Positions 61,008 through 64,000 of a stretch of DNA of 64,000 nucleotides are shown piece after piece. Position numbers and translations under genes: made by a program. Origin of the DNA: Myroides fluvii (lineage in GTDB: Bacteria; Bacteroidota; Bacteroidia; Flavobacteriales; Flavobacteriaceae); the NCBI RefSeq assembly GCF_009792295.1, contig NZ_CP039934.1:2686501-2750500 (forward strand), in the 5' to 3' direction. How positions within the stretch are numbered: the first letter of the stretch is position 1; the number at the start of each line of letters is the position of its first letter. The notes under the pieces are model-generated. The model was not told the DNA's origin, did not search any database, and worked only from the letters and a program-made list of their open reading frames with translations.

Positions 61008-62315
61008 ATGACAAAAATAAAATTATATACTGTAGCAGTACTCAGTTTAAGTGGTGTACTACTCTATGGACAAGAAACCCCTTCGTTGATTACCAACGAA
61101 GGACTCTTCTCCGTGTCTCCAGAAGGCGTAGTCTCGATAGAGGGAAATTTCGAGAACACAGCATCTGGGCATGTAACCAATGATGGCATGGTGATTTATT
61201 TTCACGATTTCATCAACGATGGCGCTTATGGAATTACCACCAAAGGGACTACTTCGACCACTGTATTTACGGTGGAAGGTAATCCTCAGCGAGCGAAACA
61301 AATTGCTGGAAATCAATTGGCTTCGTTTTACAACATCATTTTTGATAGCCCAGTGAGCAAAGTTGCTTTTGATTTAAAAAACAATATCGATGCAGCTGGT
61401 TTGGTTGATTTTCAAAATGGAATCGTTGTCGTGGATTCGACATATAATCCCATCACGAAAGTTTCACATGGGATGTTTACCTTCAAAAAAGGAGCTACAG
61501 CTCAGCATATGGGTGACGCTTCTCACGTAGAGGGTGCGATTGAAAAGATAGGAAATGAGATTTTTGTATACCCTATAGGGGATCAAGAGCGCTATCGCCC
61601 AGCTCGAATATCAGCATCTAAAGAAGTAGGGGATGTTTTTTTAGGTCAATACGTGTATAATGATGCTGCTTTTTTTAACGCTCGTCAAAATACAGTTGGG
61701 GTGATCAATAGCATCAACGATACCGAATATTGGATTGTAGACAAGGGTACTAACGAGCAAAGTGATGTTTTGTTGACCTTAACTTGGGATGAATCAACAA
61801 CTTCTGCAGCTGTATTGACTAATCCTGAAGAGGAATTGCACATTGTGCGTTGGGATGCCAAACAACAGATTTGGGTGGATGAAGGTGGTGTTGTCGATAT
61901 GTCTACCAAAGAAGTGACGACTATTGGAACGGTAAAAGGTTATGGTTTTTTCACTTTGGGAACCGTTAAAAAGGACTGGATTTTAGATGGGGATATTGTA
62001 ATCTACAACTTAGTTACAGCAGATGGCGATGGGAAGAACGATTATTTTATCATTGACAACATCAAGAACTATCCCAACAAAGTAGAGATTTTCAACCGTT
62101 GGGGAGCTCGTGTGTATGAGACGACGGATTACGATCCGAAAGGCGACGGAAGCACGAATGTTTTTAGAGGTTATTCTGAAGGAAAAGTCACAGTTGACAA
62201 AGGGAGTAAATTGCCAAGCGGTACGTATTACTACGTAATTACCTACGAGTACAAAGATGCCAACGGCAGTCGCATGATAAAAAAGGCGGCCAACTTACAC
62301 CTTGAAACCAATTAA
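61008..62315 (+). CDS. T9SS type B sorting-domain (gliding-motility C-terminal) surface protein
   Basis: 435 residues from MTKIKLYTVAVLSLSGVLLYG; an upstream extension (MLTSTSL...) lacks a signal and is rejected. The passenger has beta-rich segments (EGNFENTASGHVTNDGMVIY, VEGAIEKIGNEIFVYPIGDQ). The C-terminus VTADGDGKNDYFIIDNIKNY, NKVEIFNRWGARVYETTDY, LPSGTYYYVITYEYKD is the type B CTD that targets proteins through the type IX system with SprF-like partners. It is followed directly by a PorP/SprF gene, the usual partner. Confidence 0.9.
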   Translation: MTKIKLYTVAVLSLSGVLLYGQETPSLITNEGLFSVSPEGVVSIEGNFENTASGHVTNDGMVIYFHDFINDGAYGITTKGTTSTTVFTVEGNPQRAKQIAGNQLASFYNIIFDSPVSKVAFDLKNNIDAAGLVDFQNGIVVVDSTYNPITKVSHGMFTFKKGATAQHMGDASHVEGAIEKIGNEIFVYPIGDQERYRPARISASKEVGDVFLGQYVYNDAAFFNARQNTVGVINSINDTEYWIVDKGTNEQSDVLLTLTWDESTTSAAVLTNPEEELHIVRWDAKQQIWVDEGGVVDMSTKEVTTIGTVKGYGFFTLGTVKKDWILDGDIVIYNLVTADGDGKNDYFIIDNIKNYPNKVEIFNRWGARVYETTDYDPKGDGSTNVFRGYSEGKVTVDKGSKLPSGTYYYVITYEYKDANGSRMIKKAANLHLETN

Positions 62316-62326
62316 AAACACAAGTA

Positions 62327-63259
62327 ATGAAAAGAAGAAACACAATAAAGCAGGTCTTGATGTGTGTGTTAGGTTTGTTGAGTTTACAACACGTTTCCGC
62401 ACAGCAAGATCCTCAATATACGCAGTATATGTATAATCCTGCCTCGATCAACCCTGCTTATTCAGGGAGTGTGAATCACTTGCAACTCTTTGGGTTGTAT
62501 CGCACCCAGTGGGTAGGATTGGAAGGAGCTCCAAAAACAGCTTATCTCTCAGCTACAACGCCGCTTACCGATAACGGATTAGGCTTGGGCGTTCACTTTA
62601 AGAACGACCACTTAGGGGTGATGGATGACAACAGTTTATCCCTTGATTTGGCCTATTCAGTAGATCTAGACCACCAGTATAAATTGGCTTTTGGACTAAA
62701 GGGAACAGGGTCTTTGTTGGATGTAAATTACGATAAGTTATATATCTATGATGGCACAGATCCCATCTCAGAAAACAATATAAAAAATAAGTTTTCAGCA
62801 AACGTAGGGGCTGGGGTTTACCTTTATTCGGATAAAGCCTATGTTGGATTATCTGCACCTATGATTTTCTCTAGCACGATTTACAACGATAGCGATTATC
62901 AAGTAATGAAAGAGAAAGTTCATTTTTACGCAATGGGAGGGTATGTCTTTGATATCAATCGCGATATCCAGTTCAAACCCGCTGCTTTGGTAAAAGTAAT
63001 GACCGGTGCTCCTTTGCAGGTAGATGTTACGGCTAACTTCTTGTTCTACAATAAATTTACTTTAGGAGCGGCGTATCGTTGGGATGCCGCTGTAAGTGGT
63101 TTGGCTGGATTCCAAATCACGGACGGATTATTTGTAGGGTATACGTACGATGCGGATACCAGCAAACTCTCGAAGTACAACTCGGGATCTCACGAGATCT
63201 TTATGAAGTTTGAACTATTTAATAACAACAGGAGAAAAGTCGCACCTCGATTTTTCTAA
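62327..63259 (+). CDS. PorP/SprF-family type IX secretion membrane protein
   Basis: 310 residues. Signal peptide (LSLQHVSAQ), then QDPQYTQYMYNPASINPAYSG, the hallmark opening of the family, and a beta-barrel-like rest ending FMKFELFNNNRRKVAPRFF. SprF partners the delivery of type B CTD proteins such as SprB to the cell surface in Flavobacterium. It starts 12 bp after the type B protein, and the OmpA-like gene follows 12 bp later, so the three are an operon. Confidence 0.93.
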   Translation: MKRRNTIKQVLMCVLGLLSLQHVSAQQDPQYTQYMYNPASINPAYSGSVNHLQLFGLYRTQWVGLEGAPKTAYLSATTPLTDNGLGLGVHFKNDHLGVMDDNSLSLDLAYSVDLDHQYKLAFGLKGTGSLLDVNYDKLYIYDGTDPISENNIKNKFSANVGAGVYLYSDKAYVGLSAPMIFSSTIYNDSDYQVMKEKVHFYAMGGYVFDINRDIQFKPAALVKVMTGAPLQVDVTANFLFYNKFTLGAAYRWDAAVSGLAGFQITDGLFVGYTYDADTSKLSKYNSGSHEIFMKFELFNNNRRKVAPRFF

Positions 63260-63271
63260 AGACCAGCCTAT

Positions 63272-64000
63272 ATGATTAGAAAAAATATATACCAAGGCCT
63301 TTTGTTTTGTTTCTTGTTTTCCAGCCTCGTTGGGTTTGGTCAAACCAGAAAAGAACGCAAAGCCGATCGCGAATACGATAATTTTGCCTATGTTGATGCC
63401 ATCAAGTTTTATGAAGGTATGGTAGAAAAAGGCGAGATCAATACCTCTATTTTGAGTAAGCTAGGGGATTCTTACTATTTCAATGGCAAATTTGTCGAAG
63501 CCCATAGATGGTACGATGAGTTGTTTCAAGGGAGTTATCCCGATAAGAATATAGGGGCTTTAGACAAAGAGTATTACTACCGCTATGGTCAAACGCTCAA
63601 AGCGGTGAATCAGTTGGAAAAAGCAGATGCTGTATTACAGGAGTTTGCTGCATTAAAAGCGAATGATTCTAGAGCACAACTGTTTATCACCAATAGTGAA
63701 TTGGTAGAGCAAACCATTGCCTCTTCTCGTTTTACGCTGATGAATCTCTCTACCAATAGTGAATCTTCAGATTATGGTGCTTCTTTGTTGGGCAATCGCT
63801 TGATTTTTACTTCTGCACGAGCGAGTGAAGAGATGAAAAACAAAGTACACAATTGGACCAATCAACGCTATACCAAGTTGTATGCAACGACTATTGGCGA
63901 GGACGGTAGTTTTGGAGATCCCGTGTTATTTGCCAAGGAAATTGCCTCGAAAGAGCTCAATATGGGAACTGCTATTTTTACCAAAGATGGCAATACGATG
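63272..64000 (+). CDS. OmpA/PorE-like outer-membrane protein, 3' end outside window
   Basis: 243 codons visible from MIRKNIYQGLLFCFLF, with a signal peptide ending SLVGFGQ. The visible part has TPR-like helices (AIKFYEGMVEKGEINTSILS, YYFNGKFVEAHRWYDELF) then the beginning of a PD40 propeller (SDYGASLLGNRLIFTSARAS). This is the layout of OmpA family proteins that follow PorP/SprF genes: TPR, PD40 propeller and a C-terminal peptidoglycan-binding OmpA domain, which would be beyond the window. Confidence 0.82.
   Translation, partial: MIRKNIYQGLLFCFLFSSLVGFGQTRKERKADREYDNFAYVDAIKFYEGMVEKGEINTSILSKLGDSYYFNGKFVEAHRWYDELFQGSYPDKNIGALDKEYYYRYGQTLKAVNQLEKADAVLQEFAALKANDSRAQLFITNSELVEQTIASSRFTLMNLSTNSESSDYGASLLGNRLIFTSARASEEMKNKVHNWTNQRYTKLYATTIGEDGSFGDPVLFAKEIASKELNMGTAIFTKDGNTM

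Overview
The window reads as chromosomal DNA of an AT-rich member of the Bacteroidota, almost certainly family Flavobacteriaceae. The evidence is the many TAnnTTTG promoter elements, the weak ribosome binding sites, the family-specific genes (DUF4290, START-like, PorP/SprF, gliding-type C-terminal domain, ECF sensor protein) and the type IX secretion context. Myroides is a reasonable guess for the genus, but nothing here proves it.

Layout. 1-4.9 kb: an SOS-type mutagenesis cassette, with a DnaE-type polymerase (3' end cut by the window) and a DinB polymerase diverging from a LexA-like, apparently self-cleaving XRE/S24 repressor. 5.0-13.5 kb: housekeeping genes (prfB with its programmed frameshift, ltaE, two thioredoxin-like lipoproteins, an RsmI-like methylase, a low-molecular-weight phosphatase, dnaA, a hotdog thioesterase). 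13.6-21.4 kb: a flexible region holding a membrane protein, a WG-repeat protein, a probable CRISPR-array relic, an epoxide-hydrolase-like gene broken by one nonsense codon, a YdeI-like gene and a 980-residue primase-helicase of the TOTE/AEP kind next to tRNA-Met. 21.6-31.4 kb: housekeeping again (START-like protein, class IV aminotransferase, YqgE, HU, fmt-recQ, an AAA ATPase, DUF493, DUF4290-murA). 31.7-48 kb: a secreted S9 peptidase, fabH, a dead fatty-acid-hydroxylase gene, two tandem endonuclease I lipoproteins, an rRNA methylase, an ECF sigma/anti-sigma/sensor operon, a HAD phosphatase, ung, an aminopeptidase P, an LpxL-type acyltransferase, a rhomboid protease and a SIMPL protein. 49-64 kb: a degenerate CI/S24 regulator followed by a one-direction surface locus. 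That locus has a 1,803-residue protein with nine near-identical 108-residue repeats, two large paralogous Ig-like/GATase-like proteins, a type B T9SS-sorted protein, a PorP/SprF protein and an OmpA/PorE-like protein running off the window.

The intergenic DNA is unusual. Period-7, period-14 and period-15 simple repeats (CAAACAA/TTGTTTG type) sit next to terminators at several loci. The same order of a GTTAACGG motif, a hairpin and a tandem array recurs. A separate element of about 70-90 bp (core GATTCATCGAAT then CCAAAA) occurs at three places after genes.

The most interesting items for follow-up are the repeat-rich surface locus with its own degenerate repressor and a long structured leader, the solo TOTE-like primase-helicase beside a tRNA, the two-to-three-unit CRISPR relic, and the self-regulated mutagenesis cassette.
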